DNA of 11,197 nucleotides from an uncultured Limnohabitans sp. (GTDB lineage: Bacteria; Pseudomonadota; Gammaproteobacteria; Burkholderiales; Burkholderiaceae_C): positions 1 to 11,197 of the forward strand of contig NZ_CALBEX010000311.1 of NCBI RefSeq assembly GCF_937889215.1, given 5' to 3'. Of this stretch, positions 1 to 7,103 are shown piece after piece (within the stretch, counting starts at the first letter, position 1; each line of letters opens with the position of its first letter). A model generated the notes under the pieces. That model was given only the letters and a program-made list of their open reading frames with translations. It did no database searches and was not told the DNA's origin. Both the position numbers and the translations under genes were made by a program.

Positions 1-303
1 CATGCCAGGGTACATATCGGTGTACTCATGGGTTTCGCCAGCCACAGCCGAAGCCAGGTTGTCGCGTGTCGAGCCAATCGGCATGCCGGTGGCTGGGTCG
101 CCGGATTGCTCCAGGAATTCCAGGTGACCGTGGGCGTGACCTGTTTCACCTTCAGCGGTGGAACGGAACAGGGCTGCCACGTCGTTCTGACCTTCAACGT
201 CCGCTTTGTTCGCGAAGTACAAATAGCGACGGTTGGCCTGGGATTCGCCAGCGAAGGCGTCCTTCAGGCATTGTTCCGTGCGCGAGCCTTTGAGTGCTGC
301 CAT
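1..303 (-). CDS. Rubrerythrin (N-terminal part, cut by window edge)
   Basis: The first 101 residues are visible; the gene runs off the left edge. Rubrerythrins are ferritin-like diiron proteins that reduce hydrogen peroxide in the cytoplasm and help protect cells from oxidative stress. The ferritin-like metal-binding pattern is clear: E20 in GESQANRRY, E51/E53 and H56 in AEGETGHAH, and E90/E93 in GETHEYTDMYP. Spacing and wording match the rubrerythrin diiron domain. The ATG at 303-301 follows a good Shine-Dalgarno, AAGGAG (minus strand, 313-308), seven bases upstream. Whether a C-terminal rubredoxin-like Fe(Cys)4 domain is present cannot be seen. The gene is divergent from valS and is preceded by an FNR-like box. 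The family call is secure; full length and domain content are unknown. Confidence 0.93.
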   Translation of the reverse strand, partial: MAALKGSRTEQCLKDAFAGESQANRRYLYFANKADVEGQNDVAALFRSTAEGETGHAHGHLEFLEQSGDPATGMPIGSTRDNLASAVAGETHEYTDMYPGM

Positions 304-640
304 GGATATCTCCTTGTGGGTTTTAACGTGAGGTTGCCCTGGCAGGATCGCCAGAGAGACATCAGGTTAAGCCCAAACCGATCAGTATCCCAATTGATTG
401 ATCCAATGGCTCAAATTTAAATTGCCTATTGCCTTTGAAATTTGATAAAAATCACGCTTAGACCAAGGCATGGGCACCCCAAGGTGTTCGCTCACTGAAC
501 AAAATGATAAAACAAGGTAGCCCCAACGGCTGTCTTGGAGCGCAAGGGCTTGGATAGGCCTCGTTAAAATAAACATTTTGGGATGCACACTTCCCGCACG
601 GCATCGGATGCGCTGCCGTTTCTTTTGGAATACCCCCACC
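304..640. other. Divergent intergenic region between rubrerythrin and valS
   Basis: This 337-bp stretch is more AT-rich than its flanks and holds no convincing gene. Beyond the FNR-like box it contains a short hairpin in the rubrerythrin leader (CTGGC at 339-343, GCCAG at 350-354) and an imperfect symmetric sequence at 393-407 (ATTG-N7-CAAT) that overlaps the predicted rubrerythrin start point. For valS the best visible -10-like hexamer is TAAAAT at 565-570, but no good -35 sits at proper spacing, so that promoter is unresolved. No T-box or riboswitch fold is recognisable. Confidence 0.6.
407..455 (-). promoter_or_regulatory. Candidate FNR/ANR-dependent class II promoter of rubrerythrin
   Basis: Positions 442-455 read TTGATAAAAATCAC, matching nine of ten fixed bases of the FNR/CRP-family consensus TTGAT-N4-ATCAA. 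Reading toward rubrerythrin, a site centred at -41.5 would place +1 at about 407 and the -10 hexamer at 419-414, where the minus strand reads TAAATT (4/6 to TATAAT, with the key -12 T, -11 A and -7 T). This is class II FNR geometry and predicts a leader of about 104 nt. In the valS direction the same placement gives no -10. Box and spacing are seen; regulation is inferred. Confidence 0.5.
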
Positions 641-3600
641 ATGAGCAACGCCCCCGCCACAGCGGCCCATCAGCCCGGCCTTGAAAGCCTGTCCAAATCA
701 TTTGAGCCCGCCGCGCTGGAAGCACACTGGGGACCCGAGTGGGAAAACCGCGGTTACGGCGTGGCCGGTTTCCGGGGTACGGGTGTACCAGCGGCGGACG
801 CACCCGCCTTCGCCATTCAGCTGCCCCCGCCCAACGTCACGGGCACCCTGCACATGGGCCACGCGTTCAACCAGACCATCATGGACTCGTTGACCCGCTA
901 CCACCGCATGTCAGGCTTCAACACCGCCTGGATTCCGGGCACCGACCACGCGGGGATTGCTACGCAGATCGTGGTGGAGCGCCAGCTGCAGGCCAAAGGC
1001 ATCAGCCGCCACGACATGGGACCCACACCTGCCGAAGCACGCAAGAACTTTGTGAGCAAGGTCTGGGAGTGGAAAGAAGAGTCCGGCAGCACCATCACCA
1101 GCCAAATGCGCCGCATGGGCGACAGCGTGGACTGGAGCCGCGAATACTTCACGATGGACCCCGAGCTGTCCAAGACCGTGACCGACACCTTTGTGCAGTT
1201 GTATGAGCAAGGCCTGATTTACCGCGGCAAACGTCTTGTGAACTGGGACCCGGTGCTGCAAAGCGCGGTGTCTGACCTGGAAGTGGAAAGCGCCGAAGAA
1301 GACGGCTCGATGTGGCACATCCGTTATGACTTGGCCGATGGTTCTGGCAGCCTGACCGTGGCCACCACCCGCCCCGAAACCCTGCTGGGCGACGTGGCCG
1401 TGATGGTGCACCCCGAAGACGAGCGCTACAGCGCCCTGATCGGCAAACAGGTCAACCTGCCTCTGTGCGGCCGCACCATCCCCGTGATCGCAGACGATTA
1501 CGTGGACAAAGCCTTTGGCACGGGCGTGGTCAAGGTCACCCCCGCACACGACACCAACGACTACCAAGTCGGCCAGCGCCACAAGCTGGAGATGATTTGC
1601 GTGCTGAATCTGGACGCCACGATCAACAACAATGCGCCAGAAAAGTACCGAGGCCTGGACCGCTTCGTGGCCCGCAAAGCCGTGGTGGCCGACCTCGAAG
1701 CCGCAGGCGCTTTGGTCGAGGTGAAGAAACACAAACTCATGGTGCCCCGCTGCGCCCGCACCGGCCAGGTGATCGAACCCATGCTGACCGACCAGTGGTT
1801 CGTGGCGATGAACCAAGTCGGCCAAGGAGACGCCACCGGCAAAAGCATTGCGCAAAAAGCCATCGACGCGGTGCAGTCCGGCGAAGTGAGCTTTGTGCCC
1901 GAGAACTGGGTCAACACCTACAACCAGTGGATGAACAACATCCAGGACTGGTGCATCTCCCGCCAGCTGTGGTGGGGCCATCAGATTCCCGCTTGGTACG
2001 ACGAAGACGGTAAGGTCTACGTGGCCCGCAATGAGGCCGAGGCGCAAGCACAAGCCCCAGGCAAAAACCTCAAGCGCGACGAAGACGTGCTGGACACCTG
2101 GTACTCATCGGCACTGGTGCCTTTCAGCACCATGGGCTGGGGCAACGACACAAACCACACTGGTAACGCAGCTGGCGGCAGTGGTAACGCAGCTGGCGGC
2201 AGTGGTGCCGCCGGATCGGGCGATTTGGTGAGCGAAGCGAGTATGAGCACGACCGGCGGTGCCACTGCCGCCAGCGGAACCACCAACAACAACAGCCAAA
2301 GCGACTACGACCTCTACCTCCCCAGCAGCGTGCTGGTGACCGGCTACGACATCATCTTCTTCTGGGTCGCCCGGATGATCATGATGACCACGCACTTCAC
2401 CGGCAAAGTGCCTTTCAAACACGTCTACATCCACGGCCTGGTGCTCGACGCCCAAGGCAAGAAGATGAGCAAGTCCGAAGGCAACGTGCTCGACCCGGTC
2501 GACCTGATTGACGGCATCACCCTGGAGCCTTTGCTCGACAAACGCACCCAAGGCCTGCGCAAGCCCGAGACCGCTCCCAAGGTGCGCAAGCAAACCGAAA
2601 AAGAATTCCCCGAAGGCATTCCGGCCTACGGTGCCGACGCGCTGCGTTTCACCTTCGCCGCGCTCGCGTCTTTGGGCCGCAGCATCAACTTCGACTCCAA
2701 GCGCTGCGAGGGCTACCGCAACTTTTGCAACAAGCTGTGGAACGCCACCCGCTTTGTGCTGATGAACTGCGAGGCCCAAGACTGCGGCTTGAAAAAGCAC
2801 ACCAAAGCCGAATGCCAACCCGGTGGCCCGGCGCACGGCTACATGAACTTCAGCCAAGCCGACCGCTGGATCAACTCTCAGCTGCAACGCGTCGAAGCCG
2901 ACGTGGCCAAAGGCTTTGCCGAGTACCGCCTGGACAACGTGGCCAACACGATCTATGACTTTGTGTGGAACGAGTTTTGCGACTGGTACCTCGAAATCGC
3001 CAAGGTGCAAATCAACACCGGCAACGAGGCGCAGCAACGCGCCACCCGTCGCACCCTGATACGCACCCTCGAGACCATCATGCGTTTGGCGCACCCCATC
3101 ATTCCTTTTATCACCGAAGAACTTTGGCAAAAAGTGTCGGTGGTCGCGGGTCTTCCGGGTGAATCGGTCAGCATCGCCGCCTACCCCGTGAGCCAACCCG
3201 ATCGCATCGACACAGTGGCCGAAGCCCATGTGACCAAGCTCAAAACCCTGGTGAACGCCTGCCGCAACTTGCGCGGTGAGATGAACGTCTCGCCCGCCAC
3301 CCGCATGCCCATGTACGTGCTGGGCGACACCGCCTTCATGCAAAGCGTGGCGCCCGTGTTGCAGTCACTGGCCAAACTGAGCGAAGTCAAGGTTTTTGAG
3401 ACCGAAGCCGAATGGATCGCTGCCGCACAAGCCGCGCCCGTGGCGGTGGTGGGCGAAGCGCGCCTGTGCCTGTTCATCGAAGTCGATGCGGCGGCAGAAA
3501 AAATTCGCCTGGCCAAGGAAGCCGCTCGCCTGGAAGGCGAAATCACCAAGGCCAACGCCAAGCTCAGCAACGAGGCCTTTGTGTCCAAAGCGCCGCAAGC

Positions 3601-3685
3601 GGTGCTCGACGAAACCAAGAAACGCGTTGCCGATTTCAGTGACACGTTGGATAAAATCCGCCAGCAACTGCAACGCCTAGGCTAA
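641..3685 (+). CDS. valS: Valyl-tRNA synthetase
   Basis: Cytoplasmic class I aminoacyl-tRNA synthetase that charges tRNA-Val with valine and edits mischarged threonine. From the ATG at 641 the product is 1014 residues. The HIGH motif is HMGH at 71-74, the editing-domain motif TTRPET is at 242-247, and KMSKS is at 608-612. An anticodon-binding region follows, and a C-terminal coiled-coil arm, typical of ValRS, covers about residues 950-1014. The start at 641 was preferred over the in-frame ATG at 578 because [10 protein letters not shown] leads straight into the conserved N-terminus and the 21 extra residues look non-coding; no strong Shine-Dalgarno is seen at either. The enzyme is about 60 residues longer than E. 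coli ValRS (951), mostly from a Gly/Ala/Ser/Asn/Thr-rich insert at about 503-554 encoded by repeats. galU follows after 26 bp, probably co-transcribed. Confidence 0.97.
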   Translation: MSNAPATAAHQPGLESLSKSFEPAALEAHWGPEWENRGYGVAGFRGTGVPAADAPAFAIQLPPPNVTGTLHMGHAFNQTIMDSLTRYHRMSGFNTAWIPGTDHAGIATQIVVERQLQAKGISRHDMGPTPAEARKNFVSKVWEWKEESGSTITSQMRRMGDSVDWSREYFTMDPELSKTVTDTFVQLYEQGLIYRGKRLVNWDPVLQSAVSDLEVESAEEDGSMWHIRYDLADGSGSLTVATTRPETLLGDVAVMVHPEDERYSALIGKQVNLPLCGRTIPVIADDYVDKAFGTGVVKVTPAHDTNDYQVGQRHKLEMICVLNLDATINNNAPEKYRGLDRFVARKAVVADLEAAGALVEVKKHKLMVPRCARTGQVIEPMLTDQWFVAMNQVGQGDATGKSIAQKAIDAVQSGEVSFVPENWVNTYNQWMNNIQDWCISRQLWWGHQIPAWYDEDGKVYVARNEAEAQAQAPGKNLKRDEDVLDTWYSSALVPFSTMGWGNDTNHTGNAAGGSGNAAGGSGAAGSGDLVSEASMSTTGGATAASGTTNNNSQSDYDLYLPSSVLVTGYDIIFFWVARMIMMTTHFTGKVPFKHVYIHGLVLDAQGKKMSKSEGNVLDPVDLIDGITLEPLLDKRTQGLRKPETAPKVRKQTEKEFPEGIPAYGADALRFTFAALASLGRSINFDSKRCEGYRNFCNKLWNATRFVLMNCEAQDCGLKKHTKAECQPGGPAHGYMNFSQADRWINSQLQRVEADVAKGFAEYRLDNVANTIYDFVWNEFCDWYLEIAKVQINTGNEAQQRATRRTLIRTLETIMRLAHPIIPFITEELWQKVSVVAGLPGESVSIAAYPVSQPDRIDTVAEAHVTKLKTLVNACRNLRGEMNVSPATRMPMYVLGDTAFMQSVAPVLQSLAKLSEVKVFETEAEWIAAAQAAPVAVVGEARLCLFIEVDAAAEKIRLAKEAARLEGEITKANAKLSNEAFVSKAPQAVLDETKKRVADFSDTLDKIRQQLQRLG
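2161..2202 (+). repeat. Perfect 21-bp tandem duplication inside valS
   Basis: Positions 2161-2181 and 2182-2202 are identical 21-mers in direct tandem; the first four bases recur at 2203-2206. The unit is a multiple of three, so the frame is kept and the protein reads GNAAGGS twice (residues 508-521), then GAAGSG. The repeat lies in the long linker between the conserved FSTMGW segment and the [12 protein letters not shown] segment of ValRS. Identity at every base, including third codon positions, points to recent duplication by slippage. Confidence 0.95.
2192..2275 (+). repeat. 23-bp inverted repeat (palindromic insert) inside valS
   Basis: Arm 2192-2214 is complementary to arm 2253-2275 at 21 of 23 positions, and the two exceptions would be G-U pairs in RNA (2206/2261 and 2207/2260). 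The 38-nt loop (2215-2252) encodes [12 protein letters not shown]. The arms encode Gly/Ala/Ser/Thr-rich protein on both sides. The first tandem copy (2171-2184) can also pair with the right arm for 14 bp, giving an alternative fold. Such a stable hairpin inside an essential coding region resembles a palindromic mobile element that has been translated in frame. The structure is seen; the mobile origin is inferred. Confidence 0.8.
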
Positions 3686-3711
3686 AACACTGCGTAGACA
3701 AGGAATCGACC

Positions 3712-4590
3712 ATGAGCCACAACGTCATCCGCAAAGCCGTGTTCCCCGTCGCGGGCCTTGGCACCCGTTTTTTGCCGGCCACCAAAGCTGCCCCCAAAGA
3801 GATGCTGCCGGTGGTGGACAAGCCACTGATCCAGTACGCGGTGGAAGAGGCGTATGCGGCAGGTGTGCGGCATATGATTTTTGTCACGGGTCGCAGCAAG
3901 CGGGCCATCGAAGACCATTTCGACACCGCTTACGAGCTCGAGAGCGAACTCGAAGCCGCGCACAAGGACGAATTGCTGGCCTTGGTGCGCTCGGTGCAAC
4001 CCGACGACATGGTCTGCGCCTACGTGCGCCAAAAACGCATGCTGGGTCTGGGCCACGCCGTGCTGTGCGCCGAACCCCTGGTCGGCAATGAGCCTTTTGC
4101 CGTGCTGCTGGCCGACGATTTGATGGTCAACCAGGGGCCGTCCATCTTGTCCCAAATGGTTGACGCTTACACCAAGCAAGGCCGCTCGGTGCTGGCGGTG
4201 CAAGAGGTGCCGCTCGACCAAGTCAAACGCTACGGCATCGTGGCCGGAGAACCAGCGGGTCGGCAGCTCATTCGTGTCGAGCAAATTGTGGAAAAACCCA
4301 GCCCGGACAAAGCGCCTTCGCGCATGGGCGTGGCAGGTCGCTACATTTTGACGCCGGGCATTTTTGACGAGATCCGCAACCAGCCCACAGGCGTGGGCGG
4401 CGAGATCCAGCTCACCGATGCCATCGCCCGCCTGATGCAGCGCGAAGCCGTTTACGCCTTTCAATACCAGGGCAAGCGCTACGACTGCGGCAGCAAGGAA
4501 GGCTTTCTGGAAGCCACGGTGGAGCTGGCTTTGCAGCACCCGCAGGTGGGTGCATCGTTTCACGAGTACCTCAAGGGCTTGAACCTTTAA
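3712..4590 (+). CDS. galU: UTP-glucose-1-phosphate uridylyltransferase
   Basis: Makes UDP-glucose and pyrophosphate from UTP and glucose 1-phosphate, feeding cell-envelope and exopolysaccharide synthesis in the cytoplasm. The 292-residue length is normal for bacterial GalU. The N-terminal nucleotide-binding signature [19 protein letters not shown] lies at about 15-33 and is followed by VVDKPLIQY. The VEKP sugar-phosphate loop has K195, and [12 protein letters not shown] lies in the C-terminal third. The ATG is preceded by AAGGA with seven-base spacing. It sits 26 bp behind valS on the same strand, so it probably shares that transcript. Its 3' end is 17 bp from the convergent TusA-family gene, and its apparent terminator lies within that gene. 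No defects seen. Confidence 0.97.
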   Translation: MSHNVIRKAVFPVAGLGTRFLPATKAAPKEMLPVVDKPLIQYAVEEAYAAGVRHMIFVTGRSKRAIEDHFDTAYELESELEAAHKDELLALVRSVQPDDMVCAYVRQKRMLGLGHAVLCAEPLVGNEPFAVLLADDLMVNQGPSILSQMVDAYTKQGRSVLAVQEVPLDQVKRYGIVAGEPAGRQLIRVEQIVEKPSPDKAPSRMGVAGRYILTPGIFDEIRNQPTGVGGEIQLTDAIARLMQREAVYAFQYQGKRYDCGSKEGFLEATVELALQHPQVGASFHEYLKGLNL

Positions 4591-4607
4591 GGCTCAACGG
4601 ACTCTTC

Positions 4608-4838
4608 TCAGCGGCGTTTAAGTGCAAACACAAACGCCGTTTCCGTTTTTTCCTGCATCAACAAGTCGTTGCCGGTCTGCCGGGCAAAGGCCTCAAAGTC
4701 ACGCCAAGCGCCCGGGTCAGTCGCCGTCACTTTGAGCACCTGACCGCTGCTCATCTCGTTCAGGGCCTTCTTGGCCTTCAAAATGGGCAAAGGGCAATTC
4801 AGGCCGCTGGTGTCTATTTCTTTGTCGATGTGCATCAT
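4608..4838 (-). CDS. TusA/SirA-family sulfur carrier protein
   Basis: Small cytoplasmic protein (76 residues, close to the usual TusA length of about 80). The family signature CPxP is present as NCPLPILKAKKAL, with the likely persulfide-carrying cysteine C15. TusA-family proteins relay sulfur from cysteine desulfurases to tRNA thiolation, molybdenum cofactor or sulfur-oxidation pathways; which applies here cannot be read from sequence. The ATG at 4838 overlaps the stop of the upstream NUDIX gene (ATGA), implying translational coupling. A second ATG follows immediately at 4835 and is better spaced (six bases) from an AGGA, so the product may be one residue shorter. Its 3' codons double as the galU terminator. 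It is third in a cysM-NUDIX-TusA cluster, which fits sulfur metabolism. It could be a paralogue rather than the true tusA. Confidence 0.88.
   Translation of the reverse strand: MMHIDKEIDTSGLNCPLPILKAKKALNEMSSGQVLKVTATDPGAWRDFEAFARQTGNDLLMQEKTETAFVFALKRR
4612..4651 (+). terminator. Intrinsic terminator of valS-galU, inside the convergent gene's 3' end
   Basis: A perfect 8-bp stem, CGGCGTTT (4612-4619) with AAACGCCG (4632-4639), encloses a 12-nt loop and is followed by TTTCCGTTTTTT (4640-4651). On the plus strand this is a rho-independent terminator 21 bp after the galU stop. It overlaps the last codons of the TusA-family gene on the minus strand (stop at 4610-4608). Confidence 0.8.
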
Positions 4839-5392
4839 GTGTCCTGATTCGCTTCCTGGCTCTGCGCGGCACGCTCTTCCCAGGTCATGAATTTCGGCTC
4901 AATGCCGATGGTCCGCAGCCAGTCGCCCAAGGCGTAACCTGTTCCCGCAGGCCAGCAAATCAAATCCTTGAAGTCGAACATCTTGTACTCGGCCAGCTCG
5001 GGCGACAAACGCACCTCGCCTTCGGCCACCGCATGGTAGGCAATGATCACCTGGTTCATGCGCTGGAAGTCGTACACACCGATCAACTTGAGGGCTGACA
5101 CCTTCAGGTTGGTTTCTTCGGCAATCTCACGCGTGATGCCTTCTTCGGGCGTTTCGCCCGCCTCCATGAAGCCGGTGATCAGCGCAAAACGCCGCCCAGG
5201 CCAGGCGGCATTGCGGGCCAGCAGAATCTGATCGCCCACTTGCACAATGCCCCCCAGCACCGGCGTCGGGTTGTTCCAGTGGGTGAAGTCACAAGCGGTG
5301 CAACGCAGGCGCATGGTTTCGCCACTGTCTTCCATTTGCGAGAGCCAAGCCAAAGGCGCGGCACATTGAGGGCAAAAACGGTATTCAGCCAT
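4835..5392 (-). CDS. NUDIX hydrolase with N-terminal zinc ribbon
   Basis: Hydrolase of nucleoside diphosphates linked to another group; substrate unknown. The 185-residue protein starts with a four-cysteine zinc ribbon (C7, C10, C31, C34), as in NudC-type NADH pyrophosphatases. The NUDIX box spans G74 to L96 with E80, R88, E89, E92 and E93 in place; the usual glycine near its end is N95 (ETNL). The SQPWPFPxS motif that NudC enzymes carry after the box is absent, so this is not a canonical NADH pyrophosphatase and more resembles small zinc-ribbon ADP-ribose/nucleotide pyrophosphatases. The ATG at 5392 has GGAG eight bases upstream (5404-5401). The cysM stop lies 14 bp upstream and the TusA-family gene overlaps its stop by four bases, so the three are probably one operon. 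Confidence 0.9.
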   Translation of the reverse strand: MAEYRFCPQCAAPLAWLSQMEDSGETMRLRCTACDFTHWNNPTPVLGGIVQVGDQILLARNAAWPGRRFALITGFMEAGETPEEGITREIAEETNLKVSALKLIGVYDFQRMNQVIIAYHAVAEGEVRLSPELAEYKMFDFKDLICWPAGTGYALGDWLRTIGIEPKFMTWEERAAQSQEANQDT

Positions 5393-5406
5393 TTAAACAA
5401 CTCCGA

Positions 5407-6309
5407 TTAGGCGGGGAAAACGCCCGTAGACAAATAACGGTCACCGCGATCGCAGACGATGAAGACGATGGTGGCGTTTTGCGCCGTCTTGGCCACCTGC
5501 TGGGCCACCCAGCAAGCACCTGCTGCAGAGATGCCCGCAAAAATGCCTTCGCTGCGAGCCATCTGGCGGCAGGTCTCTTCGGCATCGTTTTGGCTCACGT
5601 AAATCAGCTCGTCCACATGGCTGGGATCGTAAATTTTGGGCAGGTATTCTTGCGGCCATTTGCGGATGCCGGGAATGCGCGAGCCTTCGCTCGGCTGTGC
5701 GCCAATGATGCGGATGGCCGGGTTCTTTTCTTTCAGGTAGCGCGAGACGCCCGTGATGGTGCCCGTGGTGCCCATGGCGCTGACAAAGTGGGTGACCTTG
5801 CCGCCGGTCTGCTCCCAGATCTCCGGGCCGGTGGTTTCGTAATGGATGCGCGGGTTGTCGGCGTTGGCAAACTGATCCAGGATGCGTCCCTTGGCCTGCG
5901 CTGCCATGTTGTCGGCCAAGTCACGGGCGTACTCCATGCCGCCGCTCTTGGGCGTGAGGATCAACTCGGCCCCAAACGCCTTCATGGTCTGGGCTCGCTC
6001 AATCGACAGGTCCTCGGGCATGATCAAAATCATGCGGTAACCCTTAATGGCCGCAGCCATGGCCAGCGCAATGCCGGTGTTGCCCGATGTGGCCTCGATC
6101 AAGGTGTCGCCCGGCTTGATCTCGCCGCGCTCTTCGGCCCGGCGGATCATCGACAAAGCGGGGCGATCCTTCACGGAGCCCGCCGGGTTGTTGCCCTCGA
6201 GCTTGCCCAAAATCACATTGCCACGCGCAGCGCAGTCCGCTGCCCCCAAGCGCTGCAAAGCCACCACAGGTGTTTTGCCGATCGCGTCTTCGATGGTTGG
6301 ATAAATCAT
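5407..6309 (-). CDS. cysM: Cysteine synthase B (O-acetylserine sulfhydrylase, CysM type)
   Basis: PLP enzyme that makes cysteine from O-acetylserine and sulfide; CysM-type enzymes can also use thiosulfate. From the ATG at 6309 the protein has 300 residues, normal for CysM. The PLP lysine is K47 in NPAGSVKDR; the substrate-binding loop TSGNTG is at 74-79; the phosphate loop GTTGT lies in the middle; and IPGIRKWPQEYLP and CDRGDRYLSTGVF are CysM rather than CysK wording. The reading frame is open to 6468, but the extra 53 residues are low-complexity, and homologous sequence begins at MIYPTIEDAIGKTP, so 6309 was chosen. No strong Shine-Dalgarno precedes it. It is first in the cysM-NUDIX-TusA cluster. 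No clear CysB site or promoter was recognised upstream. Confidence 0.95.
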   Translation of the reverse strand: MIYPTIEDAIGKTPVVALQRLGAADCAARGNVILGKLEGNNPAGSVKDRPALSMIRRAEERGEIKPGDTLIEATSGNTGIALAMAAAIKGYRMILIMPEDLSIERAQTMKAFGAELILTPKSGGMEYARDLADNMAAQAKGRILDQFANADNPRIHYETTGPEIWEQTGGKVTHFVSAMGTTGTITGVSRYLKEKNPAIRIIGAQPSEGSRIPGIRKWPQEYLPKIYDPSHVDELIYVSQNDAEETCRQMARSEGIFAGISAAGACWVAQQVAKTAQNATIVFIVCDRGDRYLSTGVFPA

Positions 6310-6550
6310 AGATGTACTTTGCCATAACTTGAACGCCCCTGATGGCAGTGAGCTTGGCTCAAACCACGGTATAAACCCGCCTGCCAGCTGCTGAGCTTGG
6401 CTGCCATGGGGCCCTGCTCCGTTTCGGTGCGTACAGGCATGGGCGCCAACTGCACTGCCCCTGCGCACAAGGAGATCTTTTAACCACCCGCCCCAAGAAA
6501 TCCCAAAATGGCGTCAAAAATATGCCATAATTTGCGTCTTCACGAATACC
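6310..6550. other. Intergenic region between cysM and tRNA-Leu
   Basis: These 241 bp separate the divergent cysM and tRNA-Leu units, so both promoters should lie here. No protein-coding gene is supported. For the tRNA there is a good -10-like hexamer near the right end (listed separately). For cysM, a TTTATAC on the minus strand at about 6368-6374 is a weak -10 candidate without a good -35. Confidence 0.5.
6526..6538 (+). promoter_or_regulatory. Candidate -10 and discriminator of tRNA-Leu
   Basis: CATAAT at 6526-6531 matches five of six bases of the sigma-70 -10 element and is followed by a GC-containing discriminator (TTGCGTC), as in many stable-RNA promoters. Initiation at about 6538 would leave a short 5' leader before the mature tRNA at 6551. 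No convincing -35 lies 16-18 bp upstream, so this is tentative. Confidence 0.35.
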
Positions 6551-6635
6551 GCCCGGGTGGTGAAATTGGTAGACTCAGGGGACTCAAAATCCCCCGCCGC
6601 AAGGCGTGCCGGTTCGAGTCCGGCCCCGGGCACCA
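6551..6635 (+). tRNA. tRNA-Leu (anticodon CAA)
   Basis: An 85-nt type II tRNA with encoded CCA (6633-6635). The acceptor stem pairs GCCCGGG (6551-6557) with CCCGGGC (6625-6631), discriminator A6632. The anticodon stem GGGGA/TCCCC (6578-6582/6590-6594) holds loop CTCAAAA, giving anticodon CAA at 6585-6587, which reads UUG. The long variable arm (CGCC-GCAA-GGCG, 6595-6606) is the leucine-class hallmark, and the T arm pairs GCCGG with CCGGC around TTCGAGT. All arms are intact. It stands alone with its own terminator; no integrase or att duplication is seen beside it. Confidence 0.97.
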
Positions 6636-6638
6636 GAC

Positions 6639-6673
6639 AAAAGCCGCAAGTTCAACGAACTTGCGGCTTTTTT
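6639..6673 (+). terminator. Strong intrinsic terminator after tRNA-Leu, probably bidirectional
   Basis: A perfect 15-bp stem (6639-6653 with 6657-6671), three-base loop, ends in six T residues (6668-6673), only three bases after the tRNA CCA. The left arm starts with AAAA, so the minus-strand transcript also ends in a U run; the hairpin lies 28 bp beyond the stop of the convergent hslR and can serve it too. Confidence 0.92.
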
Positions 6674-6701
6674 CTTGGCTGTTCACGCATTCATTGCAGC
6701 A

Positions 6702-7103
6702 TTAATCGATCCCCGCACTCCAGCGGTCATTCCAGTTGCGCTCAATCTGCCGGCGGTCGCGCTTGGTGGGACGGCCTTGCTCGATGCTGAGCGCTGGCTC
6801 GCGGGCCAGGCGGTGTTGCTCGGCGGCTTTTTGGCGGGCCTCGATGCTTTCTGGCGTTTCCAAATACAGCAACTGCGCCACTGGTGCCGGGCCGCGAACA
6901 CCGCTCAGCCCCTGCACCACGACCGTGCGCTCCACAGCGCCTTGGCGCAGACGCACGGTGTCGCCGGGTTTGATTTCTTTGGACGGCTTGGCGTCTTGGC
7001 CATTGACCTGCACACGACTCTTGCCTATCTCGTCGCTGGCTAGGCTGCGGGTTTTGTAAAAACGTGCCGCCCACAGCCATTTGTCGATGCGCAAGGAAGT
7101 CAT
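6702..7103 (-). CDS. hslR: Ribosome-associated heat-shock protein Hsp15 (S4-domain RNA-binding)
   Basis: Hsp15 binds stalled, dissociated 50S subunits carrying nascent chain-tRNA and helps recycle them. The 133-residue product has an N-terminal S4 RNA-binding fold (about residues 4-60: RIDKWLWAARFYKTRSLA, then VQVNGQDAKPSKEIKPGD) followed by a basic tail (GRPTKRDRRQIERNWNDRW), the layout and length of HslR. The ATG at 7103-7101 overlaps the stop of the upstream SDR gene (ATGA), so translation is probably coupled. Downstream it faces the tRNA-Leu terminator. A generic S4-domain protein is the alternative, but the match to Hsp15 wording across the full length makes that less likely. Confidence 0.9.
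   Translation of the reverse strand: MTSLRIDKWLWAARFYKTRSLASDEIGKSRVQVNGQDAKPSKEIKPGDTVRLRQGAVERTVVVQGLSGVRGPAPVAQLLYLETPESIEARQKAAEQHRLAREPALSIEQGRPTKRDRRQIERNWNDRWSAGID

Noticed and set aside
578..640. Upstream in-frame ATG for valS at 578
   Set aside because: The 21 added residues (many Arg/Cys/Phe) do not resemble a ValRS N-terminus and overlap the likely promoter/leader.
911..3343. Two long minus-strand open frames antisense to valS (911-2053 and 2105-3343)
   Set aside because: They mirror valS codon by codon, are rich in His/Val/Gly/Ala with no domain, and have no ribosome binding sites; valS is certain on the other strand.
3682..4563. 293-residue minus-strand open frame antisense to galU
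   Set aside because: Shadow frame; galU is complete on the plus strand.
5479..6327. 282-residue plus-strand open frame antisense to cysM
   Set aside because: Shadow of cysM; no domain or start signal.
6310..6468. N-terminal extension of CysM to 6468
   Set aside because: Low-complexity residues with no similarity to CysM; the protein family starts at MIYPTIEDAIGKTP.
6469..6474. AAGGAG on the plus strand upstream of the tRNA, resembling a ribosome binding site
   Set aside because: No start codon or reading frame follows at a useful distance; taken as chance or a vestige.
6551..6635. tRNA-Leu as an integration site for a genomic island
   Set aside because: The tRNA is intact, no 3'-end duplication was seen downstream and no integrase is present in the window.
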